Shown piece by piece: positions 9,501 to 16,043 of a stretch of DNA of 64,000 nucleotides. The stretch's first letter is position 1. Each line of letters starts with the position of its first letter. Origin of the DNA: an uncultured Eubacteriales bacterium (GTDB taxonomy: Bacteria > Bacillota > Clostridia > Tissierellales > Peptoniphilaceae). The stretch is taken from positions 1-64,000 of the forward strand of contig UQBO01000007.1 of assembly GCA_900539225.1 (NCBI GenBank), in the 5' to 3' direction. A program made the position numbers and the translations under genes. Under the pieces are notes generated by a model. That model had not been told where the DNA came from and made no database searches. It was given only the letters and a program-made list of their open reading frames with translations.

Positions 9501-9976
9501 TTATACCTAAGAGCCGCTTTCTTCGCTCCATCAAGGTTTTGATCAAGTATCATCTTTTGCACTTCGCCGCCTAAGCAGGCTGATAGCGCTATGAGTCCTT
9601 CGCTGTGCTCATAAAGGTATTTAAAATCAGTTCTTGGCTTGTAATAGTAGCCGTTAATAGAGGCATCAGAAACTATCTTTATAAGGTTTTTGTATCCTTT
9701 TTCATTCTCACATAAAAGTATCAAGTGATAGTAAGGCGTTTCCTTGTCTTTAACAAGTTTGTCCTCGCAAACATAGACCTCACAGCCAATGATTGGCTTG
9801 ATGCCCTTCGCCTTCGCTTCCTTATAAAATTTGATTACGCCATACATATTGCCATGGTCAGTGATGGCACATGCGTCCATGCCAAGCTCTTTAACTCTGT
9901 CAATTAGCTCACTTATCTTGTTTGAGCCATCAAGCAAAGAGTACTCAGTATGTAAATGTAGATGCGTAAAACTCAT
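6524..9976 (-). CDS. dnaE: DNA polymerase III subunit alpha, DnaE type
   Basis: This is the replicative polymerase catalytic subunit (C family). The 1150-residue protein opens with a PHP domain (THLHLHTEYSLLDG, residues 4-17), followed by the polymerase core with the catalytic PDIDVDF at 392-398. Tandem helix-hairpin-helix and OB-fold regions follow (ISYSGMVSAVTKKVTK and IELEDLYDSIRVVIFP). Length fits DnaE1. The start ATG has AGAGGTGA four bases upstream. In Bacillota the main replicase is often PolC with DnaE as partner; only dnaE is visible here and polC may lie elsewhere. It heads the dnaE-pfkA-pyk block. Confidence 0.97.
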   Translation of the reverse strand: MSFTHLHLHTEYSLLDGSNKISELIDRVKELGMDACAITDHGNMYGVIKFYKEAKAKGIKPIIGCEVYVCEDKLVKDKETPYYHLILLCENEKGYKNLIKIVSDASINGYYYKPRTDFKYLYEHSEGLIALSACLGGEVQKMILDQNLDGAKKAALRYKDIFGEDNFFLELQDHGIKEQAYVNNYLMELSKELDIGLVATNDCHYLRKEDAKVHDVLLCIQTLSKIDDENRMRFPSEEFYVKSPEEMAKLFAYAPEAIKNTEIIKDRCNIEIEFHQKHLPNFEVEEDMTHAEYLHKLCEEGLVKRYGEVSDDIKDRMEKEFNIIKSMGYVDYFLVVRDFIMYAKENGIPVGPGRGSAAGSVVSYALGIVDVDPLKYDLLFERFLNPERVSMPDIDVDFGYERRSEVIDYVIRKYGEDKVSQIITFGTLAARAVIRDVARALDVPLNKADALAKMVPRDLDITIDKALERNPEFKKAYDEDEEAKKIIDISRQLEGLPRNIGTHAAGILITEETITNHLPLVKNKESISTQFTMTELEELGFLKMDFLGLRNLTVIQDALDMIEQNYGRKVDFDHMECDDKNVIGLFTEAETIGIFQFESVGMRRFLKDLRAQKFEDLIAANSLFRPGPMQSIPKFVEARHDPSKITYLDPHLEPILKETYGCIVYQEQVMRIFRNLAGYSLGGADIVRRAMSKKKMKVLEQERKNFIYGKDDGDEVIIKGTVRNGIKEEVANEIFDYMLDFANYAFNKSHSAAYSVVAYRTAYLKYYYPKEYMASLLSSVMGNTTDVIKYLEECKRLGIEVLRPDINKSFRKFTTEGDGIRFGLSAIKNVGTNVIDSILKARGEIDGFTSFEDFLTKTHRVDATAMNKKSVESLIMAGALDSLGLNRSQMLGSYDYMLKSIQKDAKNNAQGQMGLFGLGEESSSNVQYKIPEATELSKFMLLEGEKEMTGIYFSGHPLEEFTEELRQSSDFSSIEMKEKVLDETDADLRDNMFISYSGMVSAVTKKVTKNNQMMAFIELEDLYDSIRVVIFPRVYGNYRNLIKEGENIVVKGRLQISANDEINIIADRVKRLEKRKETLYIRIKNGLGEDDKRKILDILKKYKGDNPVVVYFEETNSSIESNDSTAIDIDNEKLYEDLRIYLDEDDIVIK

Positions 9977-9995
9977 AAAATCACCTCTAATATTT

Positions 9996-10024
9996 ATTAT
10001 ACCATATAATGAGTCATTTTAATA
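9996..10024 (-). promoter_or_regulatory. Promoter of dnaE operon (extended -10)
   Basis: A perfect TATAAT (10001-9996) is preceded by TGG, giving an extended -10 element. The -35 at the right spacing is poor (TATTAA), which an extended -10 can tolerate. It is back to back with the promoter for the plus-strand gene at 10104. Confidence 0.55.
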
Positions 10025-10036
10025 TTCTAATTTTTC

Positions 10037-10065
10037 TTGTAATTTTTCATTCTTTTATGTATAAT
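10037..10065 (+). promoter_or_regulatory. Promoter of the DUF4190-lgt-DUF2812 unit
   Basis: TTGTAA (10037-10042), a 17-bp spacer and TATAAT (10060-10065) lie about 40 bp before the first gene on the plus strand. The gene start is marked by AGGAGG. Confidence 0.65.
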
Positions 10066-10103
10066 ATTCTTAAATTGGGTATATACATCATAGGAGGGAT
10101 AAT

Positions 10104-10547
10104 ATGACAAACAATTATGAAGACAATGACTTCAGAGAACAAGAAGTCTTAAGCGAAGATGAAATAAAAGAAAGACAAGAAAAGAAAAGAGCTAAGGGCC
10201 AATACTACAGTTATAATAAGAATGATTATTATAACGGCTCAAAAAACAATAATTACAGCAATGGCAATAGTAATGCCACTAACAAAGGAATGACATCACT
10301 AGTACTAGGAATTATATCACTATTTTGTATATTCTTAGGACAAGCTTCATTCATAGGAAGTATACTTGCTATAGTTGGCTTGATTATGGGTGTCGATGCA
10401 AGAAACAACGGTGACAGAACTTATGCTAAGACAGGCATAATACTTAACACTATAGGTCTTGCTGCTACATTATTAGTAACTATCGCTTGTATAGCATGTC
10501 TATCATGCGTAGGCTGCTCAATTTTTAATTACGCTGGTCGCTTTTAG
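10104..10547 (+). CDS. DUF4190-like small membrane protein
   Basis: The function is unknown. The 147-residue protein has a hydrophilic N-terminal half rich in Asn, Tyr and Lys (about residues 1-60). Two hydrophobic spans follow, at about 64-98 and 110-138, separated by a short polar stretch containing MGVDARNNGDRTYAKTG. That layout, with a Gly-rich first span and a small-residue loop, resembles DUF4190 proteins. The last span is cysteine-rich (five Cys in about 15 residues), which may indicate acylation or metal or disulfide chemistry, though this is speculative. A good AGGAGG site precedes the ATG. lgt starts 8 bp downstream, so the two are co-transcribed. Confidence 0.75.
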   Translation: MTNNYEDNDFREQEVLSEDEIKERQEKKRAKGQYYSYNKNDYYNGSKNNNYSNGNSNATNKGMTSLVLGIISLFCIFLGQASFIGSILAIVGLIMGVDARNNGDRTYAKTGIILNTIGLAATLLVTIACIACLSCVGCSIFNYAGRF

Positions 10548-10555
10548 GTGAAGGT

Positions 10556-11341
10556 ATGAAACCATTTTACACTATATTCGGAATAAGACTAGCTAGCTAC
10601 GGCTCACTTATAGCGCTTGGCATAACTGTAGCGAGCCTTGTCTATTGGTATAGAAAAAAAGATTACCCAGGCGATAAAGAAACTATATTTTACTCCATTG
10701 TTTATGGTATGATAGGCGGCTTCATTGGAGCCAAACTACTATACCTAATAACAGATTTTAATTTTGTTGTAAATAGCTTTAAGAACTCCACTGATACACT
10801 TACAACGCTTAAGAATATATTAGCAGGCGGCTATGTATTCTATGGAGGTATCATAGGAGCGCTTATAGCGATATACTTCTACGCAAAAAAATACAATATG
10901 AGCTACCTAGACATAGTTGACTCACTAGCGCCAGAAGTGCCACTTGCACATGCCTTTGGTAGAATCGGCTGCTTTATGGCAGGCTGCTGCTATGGCATGC
11001 CATGCGACAGCAAACTTTCTGTAATCTTCCCAAAGGAGAGCGTTGGACTTAGTGGAATAAAACTCTTCCCTGTTCAGCTATTAAGTGCACTAGGCAATAT
11101 AATCATATTTATCATTCTATTCATCTACTCAAAGAAGGATAGAGAAAAAGGAAAAGTAACTGGTCTGTATATAATTTTATACGGCATAGCAAGATTTTTA
11201 GTTGAATTTTTAAGATACGATGACGTAAGAGGACACTTCTTATTTTTCTCAACATCACAATGGATATCGATACTACTTGTTCCATTCGGCATACTACTAT
11301 ATAAAAAGGGTGAATACTTATGCAAGAAAAAGCAGAAATAA
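10556..11341 (+). CDS. lgt: Prolipoprotein diacylglyceryl transferase
   Basis: Lgt transfers diacylglycerol from phosphatidylglycerol to the lipobox cysteine of prelipoproteins at the membrane. The 261-residue polytopic protein contains the signature GRIGCFMAGCCYG, with the essential Arg, at about residues 136-148. Late in the protein is the YGIARFLVEFLR segment. The usual HGG motif reads FYGG here (VFYGGIIGAL), replacing a histidine that is important in E. coli Lgt; I believe related anaerobes share this form, so activity is still likely. AGGTGAAGG precedes the ATG. The 3' end overlaps the next gene by 22 bp. A substrate of the enzyme, a lipobox protein, is encoded at 27406-28947. Confidence 0.93.
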   Translation: MKPFYTIFGIRLASYGSLIALGITVASLVYWYRKKDYPGDKETIFYSIVYGMIGGFIGAKLLYLITDFNFVVNSFKNSTDTLTTLKNILAGGYVFYGGIIGALIAIYFYAKKYNMSYLDIVDSLAPEVPLAHAFGRIGCFMAGCCYGMPCDSKLSVIFPKESVGLSGIKLFPVQLLSALGNIIIFIILFIYSKKDREKGKVTGLYIILYGIARFLVEFLRYDDVRGHFLFFSTSQWISILLVPFGILLYKKGEYLCKKKQK

Positions 11342-12645
11342 AAGAGATAATGCTCTTTCAAAACATTGATTACAAAGGTCTTGAAGTGCATCTAAATAAA
11401 TTAAGAAAAGAAGGATACAAGATTAAAGATATTAAAAAAGCATCGATTAGCTTGGAGAAAGCTGTCGATGCTAATAATTTTGAGTATTTTTGTGAAAGCT
11501 ATCCATTTACAAAGTCAAGAAAGAACAAATTCGGTGCCTTCTCCACTCACCTTTATGATATGGAGAGCGAAGGCTTTGAGTTTGTCTGCGGCTTTAAGGA
11601 CATAAACATATTTGAAAATCACAGTGCGAGCAAAAAAGCGATTCGCGATGCTGATGAAAAAAGCTGGAAGAACATCTCAAACATAAGATTTTTCTCGATA
11701 TCAGTATTTATATCATTCTTCATGATATTCTTAGCTAGCAGCGTGTTTTTGTTTTGGCCAAACATTGACAAGTTTATAAATTTAAAACAGTTTATGTTTA
11801 TGGTCTTCATACCACTGATATTCTTGACGCTTTCAATTATGTACTTAAGAAGAATCATTTTCTTCTACTCAAAAGCTTTGCGTAAAATATTTGCGAGCGG
11901 AAAGGCTTTTAAGTTTGGTAGAGTTTTAATGATAGTTTTAATCGCCCTACTAATACTTATGGCGCTTTCATATGTGGCTTTAGATATATATAACTTTTCA
12001 GTTGGCAATATTACGCTGATCAAGTTATTCTCCTCATACTTCTTCCTAATTGGATCAGCACTAACATTTTTAATATATAAGCTTTTAATCGAAAAGGTTT
12101 TTGATAAGTTCTTCCCAAGATTTCTATTTATAGCGATATCTTTGTTTATGGTAACGAATTTGCAAACAAAACTACTTGACATGCCTATAAACAATGCTAT
12201 TAATCAAGAGATTTTTCAAGTTGATAGCAATATAAGTAATAACAAGTACTACAACAATAACAAATACAGAAGCAGAAACTTTTTCATCGATGAATACACT
12301 AAAAACTATAGCTTTACTACTGATAAACATAAGGTCGGCGAGCTATTGATTATGACTAGTGAGCACTATCACGGTAAAAAGACTCATATACTTGATTATA
12401 TTTACAAGGTTATTAAAGACAGAAACATCTTTAACAATCAAGGAGATATTGAATACTTAAGCTTTGATAATAAATTTGATGATGACTTTGTAGAGGCCTA
12501 CATCGCGAGCAAGCATCACATATCCTCGCTTGTATTTAGATTCAAAGATGACATCTACATTGTCGATGGTAACTTCAGAAAGACTAATGAAGAAGTAATT
12601 AATGAAGCTATTGGGAAAATCATAAAAGATAGACAAGATAAATAA
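11320..12645 (+). CDS. DUF2812 domain membrane protein
   Basis: The product is 441 residues of unknown function. Residues 1 to about 105 are soluble and contain a pattern recalling DUF2812: a short beta-alpha opening with LNKLRKEGYKIKDI, then MESEGFEFVCGFKD. About five or six membrane spans follow between residues 125 and 290, then a polar C-terminal domain of about 150 residues. It begins inside the end of lgt, which suggests translational coupling. DUF2812 proteins often accompany PadR-like regulators, but none is present here, so the link with lgt may be specific to this lineage. A hairpin terminator follows. Confidence 0.72.
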   Translation: MQEKAEIKEIMLFQNIDYKGLEVHLNKLRKEGYKIKDIKKASISLEKAVDANNFEYFCESYPFTKSRKNKFGAFSTHLYDMESEGFEFVCGFKDINIFENHSASKKAIRDADEKSWKNISNIRFFSISVFISFFMIFLASSVFLFWPNIDKFINLKQFMFMVFIPLIFLTLSIMYLRRIIFFYSKALRKIFASGKAFKFGRVLMIVLIALLILMALSYVALDIYNFSVGNITLIKLFSSYFFLIGSALTFLIYKLLIEKVFDKFFPRFLFIAISLFMVTNLQTKLLDMPINNAINQEIFQVDSNISNNKYYNNNKYRSRNFFIDEYTKNYSFTTDKHKVGELLIMTSEHYHGKKTHILDYIYKVIKDRNIFNNQGDIEYLSFDNKFDDDFVEAYIASKHHISSLVFRFKDDIYIVDGNFRKTNEEVINEAIGKIIKDRQDK

Positions 12646-12649
12646 GACT

Positions 12650-12684
12650 AAGGGCAGAACTTAAATGTTCTGCCCTTCTAGTTT
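12650..12684 (+). terminator. Terminator-like hairpin after the lgt operon
   Basis: An 11-bp perfect stem (12650-12660 with 12667-12677, AAGGGCAGAAC and its complement) with a 6-nt loop lies 5 bp after the stop codon. The following CTAGTTTA is only modestly T-rich, so termination may be partial or protein-assisted. Confidence 0.6.
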
Positions 12685-12685
12685 A

Positions 12686-12723
12686 CACAAAACTAATGCC
12701 TCATCGGTATGTAGTGAGGCATT
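12686..12723 (-). terminator. Intrinsic terminator of folT
   Basis: A 9-bp stem (AATGCCTCA, 12695-12703, with 12715-12723) is followed on the minus strand by AGTTTTGTG. It lies about 18 bp after the folT stop codon and faces the converging lgt operon hairpin. Confidence 0.65.
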
Positions 12724-12740
12724 TGTCTATATTGATTTAA

Positions 12741-13301
12741 TTACATTTCGAAACTTACTTTCCTTGCTCTTAAAGCTTCAAGCATAGCTGTTAAAGCAAA
12801 GTATACTGTGAATATTTCAATTGCATTCTTTGTAGCTCTTGCTGGTAGTAGTGCTAGAACACCATTGCCCATGTAAGGATATAAAAGAGCTGTGTTCAAG
12901 AAGATATTTAAAAATATCGCTCTAAATAAAGTTGTTGAAATAATTACTTTGTTTTGAAGCTTTCTATCGTTTCGCATAGCTGCAAAGCCTTCGCCCTTTG
13001 ATAACTTCCACAAGATAAAGCCTGGGAACCATCCTAGTAAGCCTTCTGAAATGGTAAAGAAAGCGTTGAAACCAAAAGAGCTTGGTGCTAAAGCGTAGTT
13101 AAGAACGTCTGTAACAATCCCAATCATAAAGCCGTAATAAGGTCCAAGGACCATACCTCCGAACATTAGCGGATAGCCACCAAACGATAGTGATAAACCT
13201 GGAGCTAATTTTAATTTCAAGAATCTTGACATTAAAAGAGCTAAGGTAACGAACAATGCACTTAATACTAATTTTTTAGTATTAGTCCTTCCTTTTTGCA
13301 T
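12741..13301 (-). CDS. folT: Folate ECF transporter S component
   Basis: FolT is the substrate-binding membrane subunit of an energy-coupling-factor transporter and captures folates. The 186-residue protein is hydrophobic with about six spans. It has the S-component pattern of conserved small residues in LSFGGYPLMFGGMVLGPYYGFMIG and the following TDVLNY. The family call is reinforced by the THF riboswitch directly upstream. The shared ECF ATPases and T component are not in the window and must be encoded elsewhere. AGGAGG precedes the ATG. It stands alone between a promoter with riboswitch and a terminator. Without the riboswitch, another vitamin specificity would have been possible. Confidence 0.9.
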   Translation of the reverse strand: MQKGRTNTKKLVLSALFVTLALLMSRFLKLKLAPGLSLSFGGYPLMFGGMVLGPYYGFMIGIVTDVLNYALAPSSFGFNAFFTISEGLLGWFPGFILWKLSKGEGFAAMRNDRKLQNKVIISTTLFRAIFLNIFLNTALLYPYMGNGVLALLPARATKNAIEIFTVYFALTAMLEALRARKVSFEM

Positions 13302-13358
13302 AAAAAAATCCTCCTAAAATAAAATTCCAGAGGCTGTTCTAAATAATATAATATTTAT

Positions 13359-13449
13359 ACAGCGGAAGCGAAGAAACACCGCGGCTTAATGCCATTCGTT
13401 TAAAAGCTACATCCCATCTTTTAACACTAGCGCATTTCCTCTACTCTGT
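13359..13449 (-). ncRNA. Tetrahydrofolate (THF) riboswitch
   Basis: Read on the minus strand, this 91-nt leader matches the folT-type THF aptamer. It opens ACAGAGTAGAGG, then GCGCTAGTGTT, then the conserved GATGGGATGT, then ACGAATGG, GCCGCGGTG, and closes CGCTTCCGCTGT. The 5' ACAG and 3' CTGT ends pair as P1. It begins about 8 nt after the -10 box of the folT promoter and ends about 58 nt before the folT start. No strong terminator separates it from the gene, so control of translation initiation is more likely. The sequence CCTCTGG near 13331 could mask the AGGAGG site. Confidence 0.9.
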
Positions 13450-13456
13450 ATTTCAT

Positions 13457-13485
13457 ATTATATCATTAATCTTTATAATTTACAA
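13457..13485 (-). promoter_or_regulatory. Promoter of folT and its riboswitch
   Basis: TTGTAA (13485-13480), a 17-bp spacer and TATAAT (13462-13457) lie on the minus strand. The predicted start, near 13450, coincides with the first base of the THF aptamer. Confidence 0.75.
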
Positions 13486-13509
13486 GTCTTTTATAGATAT
13501 TTTTTATAC

Positions 13510-14196
13510 TTAAAGAAATATCTCCTTACTTCCTTCTTCATCTTGATATAAACCAACGCGTTCAAGGTCTATATCAAGCTCGTCCATAACTATGTCTGTA
13601 TACTTATTAAGTATATCAAAGATAAGAGCCGGCTTTAAAGAGCCGTTCTCGCTCATCTTGATGTAAGCGTATATGGCATCATCTTTAAGCTCAAGTCTAT
13701 TGAGATAGTCTTTTGCATTTTCTTTAACAAAAATTCTCTTCTTACCCTTTTTTCTCTTTCTTTCAATCTCAACATTGTCCATGGCGTTGATCTTATCAAG
13801 CTCTTTTGCTATGTCTATATCTTTGTTCTTATCGTAAAATGTATTTAATAATTTAAAAGCATATACAACTGATTTCACCTTGTTGGATATGGAGTCGTCG
13901 TCATCGTACTTTGCTTCTACTATCTTTATGCCTATAGGCAGTCTTTCGTTCATCTTATTAACAAAGTCATCTAAATCTACTTCTGAGTTTAAATATATCT
14001 CCATGTACTCACTATTCGATTCAATACCCAAAGGCAGTGGATAAGCTATGGACATCCTTGGATGCGGGTTGAAGCCTTCTGAAAATTTCACGTCAACCTT
14101 GTTTTGAAAGAGTGTTCTTTGAAATAGATCCACTAGGTCCAAGTGCGAGATGAATTTCAAGTAGCCTAGTTTTGTAAATTTACACAAAATTTTCAT
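13510..14196 (-). CDS. Radical SAM-associated protein, TIGR03936/DUF2344 family
   Basis: The role is not established. The 228-residue protein begins with the family pattern LCKFTKLGYLKFISHLDL, followed by KFSEGFNPHPRMSIAYPLPLGIES. Homologues are found next to, or fused with, the TIGR03960 radical SAM protein, as here, where the genes overlap by 17 bp. No iron-sulfur motif is seen in it. In many Bacillota this pair precedes ribonuclease G and rplU, and a role in RNA or ribosome modification is often suspected. Those neighbours are absent here: the gene is the last of its block and ends about 60 bp from the folT promoter. Confidence 0.88.
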   Translation of the reverse strand: MKILCKFTKLGYLKFISHLDLVDLFQRTLFQNKVDVKFSEGFNPHPRMSIAYPLPLGIESNSEYMEIYLNSEVDLDDFVNKMNERLPIGIKIVEAKYDDDDSISNKVKSVVYAFKLLNTFYDKNKDIDIAKELDKINAMDNVEIERKRKKGKKRIFVKENAKDYLNRLELKDDAIYAYIKMSENGSLKPALIFDILNKYTDIVMDELDIDLERVGLYQDEEGSKEIFL

Positions 14197-16033
14197 GCTT
14201 ACCCCTCATTTCACAGTTCTCTATGCCGCAAGCGTTGCATGAGATTCTACAGTCTTTAGTAGTCTCAGCCTTCATTGACTTTTCATACTCTCTAATCAGA
14301 AATTCTTTACTAACGCCCACATCGATTATATCCCAAGGAAGTACCTCATCATAAGATCTTTCACGTCTTGCATAAAAGTCTGGATCAAGGTCAAATTCTT
14401 TAAACGCATTCAAATAGTTTTCATAAATGAATTCATTGTCAATTTTTTCGCAGCTTAGTTCTTCTTTATAAGCGTGGATAAGCGCGTCAGCAAGCCTTCT
14501 ATCGCCCCTTGCTAAAACCGCTTCGATGTAGCTAAGCTCTGGGTCGTGGTAGTTGTAGTCAACCTTTTTATCTTTAATAGCTGAGCGAAGTATGCCTATC
14601 TTTTCATAAAATTCATCAATGCTATCTTGCTTAAACCATTGGAATGGTGTAAACGGCTTAGGTACAAAGCATGATGTGCTCACAACTAATCTAAAATCGC
14701 CTTTAATATCTTCCCTATCTCTCTTGAAGAATAGGTCACGAACCAAATAAGCAAGCTCTTGAATACCTTTAACGTCCTCTTCTGTCTCTGTAGGAAGACC
14801 TATCATAAAATATAATTTAATCTTTGACCAGCCCTCACCAAAAACATAATTCATGACGTCAATCAAATTTTCTTCTGTAACGTTTTTATTGATAACATCT
14901 CTAAGCCTTTGGCTGCCTGCTTCAGGAGCGAATGTTAGTGAAGACTTTCTTACATCTGAAAGGTCCTTTAAAACATCTATGCTCGGTGAATCTAGTCTTA
15001 GTGATGGCAGTGAGACGCTTACATTGTTCTTGACAAAGTACTCTTTCATCTCTGAAGCCACTTCTCTAAGGTTTGTGTAGTCACAAGTGCTTAGTGAGAA
15101 GAGACTAACATCGTCGTAGCCAGTATTGTCTATCATAGTCTTGGCAATATTTTTAATATTCTCTTCAGACTTTTCTCTTATAGGTCTATATAGCATACCT
15201 GCTTGACAGAATCTGCAGCCCTTTGTGCAGCCTCTAAATATCTCAACTACCGCTCTTTTATGAACCACGTCGATGTATGGAACTATCATCCTATCGATTT
15301 GGAACATCTTGTCAACACTTGAGATATAATTTCTCTTGACTTTATCTTTACAGTTTGGATTTAATTTTTCGTAATTTTTTACAGTGCCGTCTTCATTGTA
15401 ATGAGGCTTGTAAAATTTTGGCACGTAAAAACCATCTTCCTTAGCTAGAGCTTCAAGGAACTCATCTTTCGTTTGATTTTTTTCTTTTTTAATCTTTAGT
15501 AGTTCCAAAAACCTTAGCATCATCTCTTCGCCTTCTCCTATTTGGAAGACATCGATGATCTCAGCTATGGGTTCTGGGTTTACCGCGCATGGTCCACCCG
15601 CTACTAATATTGGGTCATCCTCTTTTCTGTCCTTGCTCTTAAATTCTAGATTTGCTAGATCAAGCATTCTTAGTATATTTGCAAAGCTCATCTCATATTG
15701 CAAAGTAAAGCCTATTGCGTCGAAGTTCTTAAGCTCTTCTTTATTTTCAAGTGAAAATAATTCTAAACCCTCTTCCCTCATCTTTTTTTCCATATCATAA
15801 TTAGGCAAAAAAGCTCTCTCGCATAAGTAGTCCTCGTTTTGATTGATCAAAAAGTAAAGTATATGAAGTCCCAAGTAGCTCATTGCTAGCTCATATGTGT
15901 CAGGAAAACAAAAAGCAAACTTTACCTTTGTTTTATCAAAATCTTTGACTATAGAATTCTTCTCCATGCCAATATATCTTGCAGGTTTCTCTACAAGTTT
16001 TAGTATCTTTTCTAATTTCTTTCTATTTATCAA
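14180..16033 (-). CDS. B12-binding/radical SAM protein, TIGR03960 family
   Basis: The 617-residue protein has an N-terminal B12-binding-like domain (about residues 30-180). The radical SAM core carries CTKGCRFCQ with C269, C273 and C276 (CxxxCxxC). A C-terminal cysteine cluster (CRISCNACGIENCEMRGKH) probably binds a second metal centre. The substrate is unknown; the partner protein of the TIGR03936 family overlaps downstream. The start codon is TTG at 16033 with AAGGAG six bases upstream, and that binding site contains the stop codon of the PBP2 gene. The two are therefore translationally linked to the cell-wall block. Confidence 0.9.
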   Translation of the reverse strand: MINRKKLEKILKLVEKPARYIGMEKNSIVKDFDKTKVKFAFCFPDTYELAMSYLGLHILYFLINQNEDYLCERAFLPNYDMEKKMREEGLELFSLENKEELKNFDAIGFTLQYEMSFANILRMLDLANLEFKSKDRKEDDPILVAGGPCAVNPEPIAEIIDVFQIGEGEEMMLRFLELLKIKKEKNQTKDEFLEALAKEDGFYVPKFYKPHYNEDGTVKNYEKLNPNCKDKVKRNYISSVDKMFQIDRMIVPYIDVVHKRAVVEIFRGCTKGCRFCQAGMLYRPIREKSEENIKNIAKTMIDNTGYDDVSLFSLSTCDYTNLREVASEMKEYFVKNNVSVSLPSLRLDSPSIDVLKDLSDVRKSSLTFAPEAGSQRLRDVINKNVTEENLIDVMNYVFGEGWSKIKLYFMIGLPTETEEDVKGIQELAYLVRDLFFKRDREDIKGDFRLVVSTSCFVPKPFTPFQWFKQDSIDEFYEKIGILRSAIKDKKVDYNYHDPELSYIEAVLARGDRRLADALIHAYKEELSCEKIDNEFIYENYLNAFKEFDLDPDFYARRERSYDEVLPWDIIDVGVSKEFLIREYEKSMKAETTKDCRISCNACGIENCEMRGKHENFV

Positions 16034-16043
16034 TATATTCTCC

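Noticed and set aside
11125..11391. Minus-strand frame across the lgt/DUF2812 junction
   Set aside because: It is antisense to two well-supported genes, with no start signal and no family features.
12650..12723. Attachment site or mobile-element ends from the two neighbouring hairpins
   Set aside because: They have unrelated sequences and simply serve as terminators of two converging genes.
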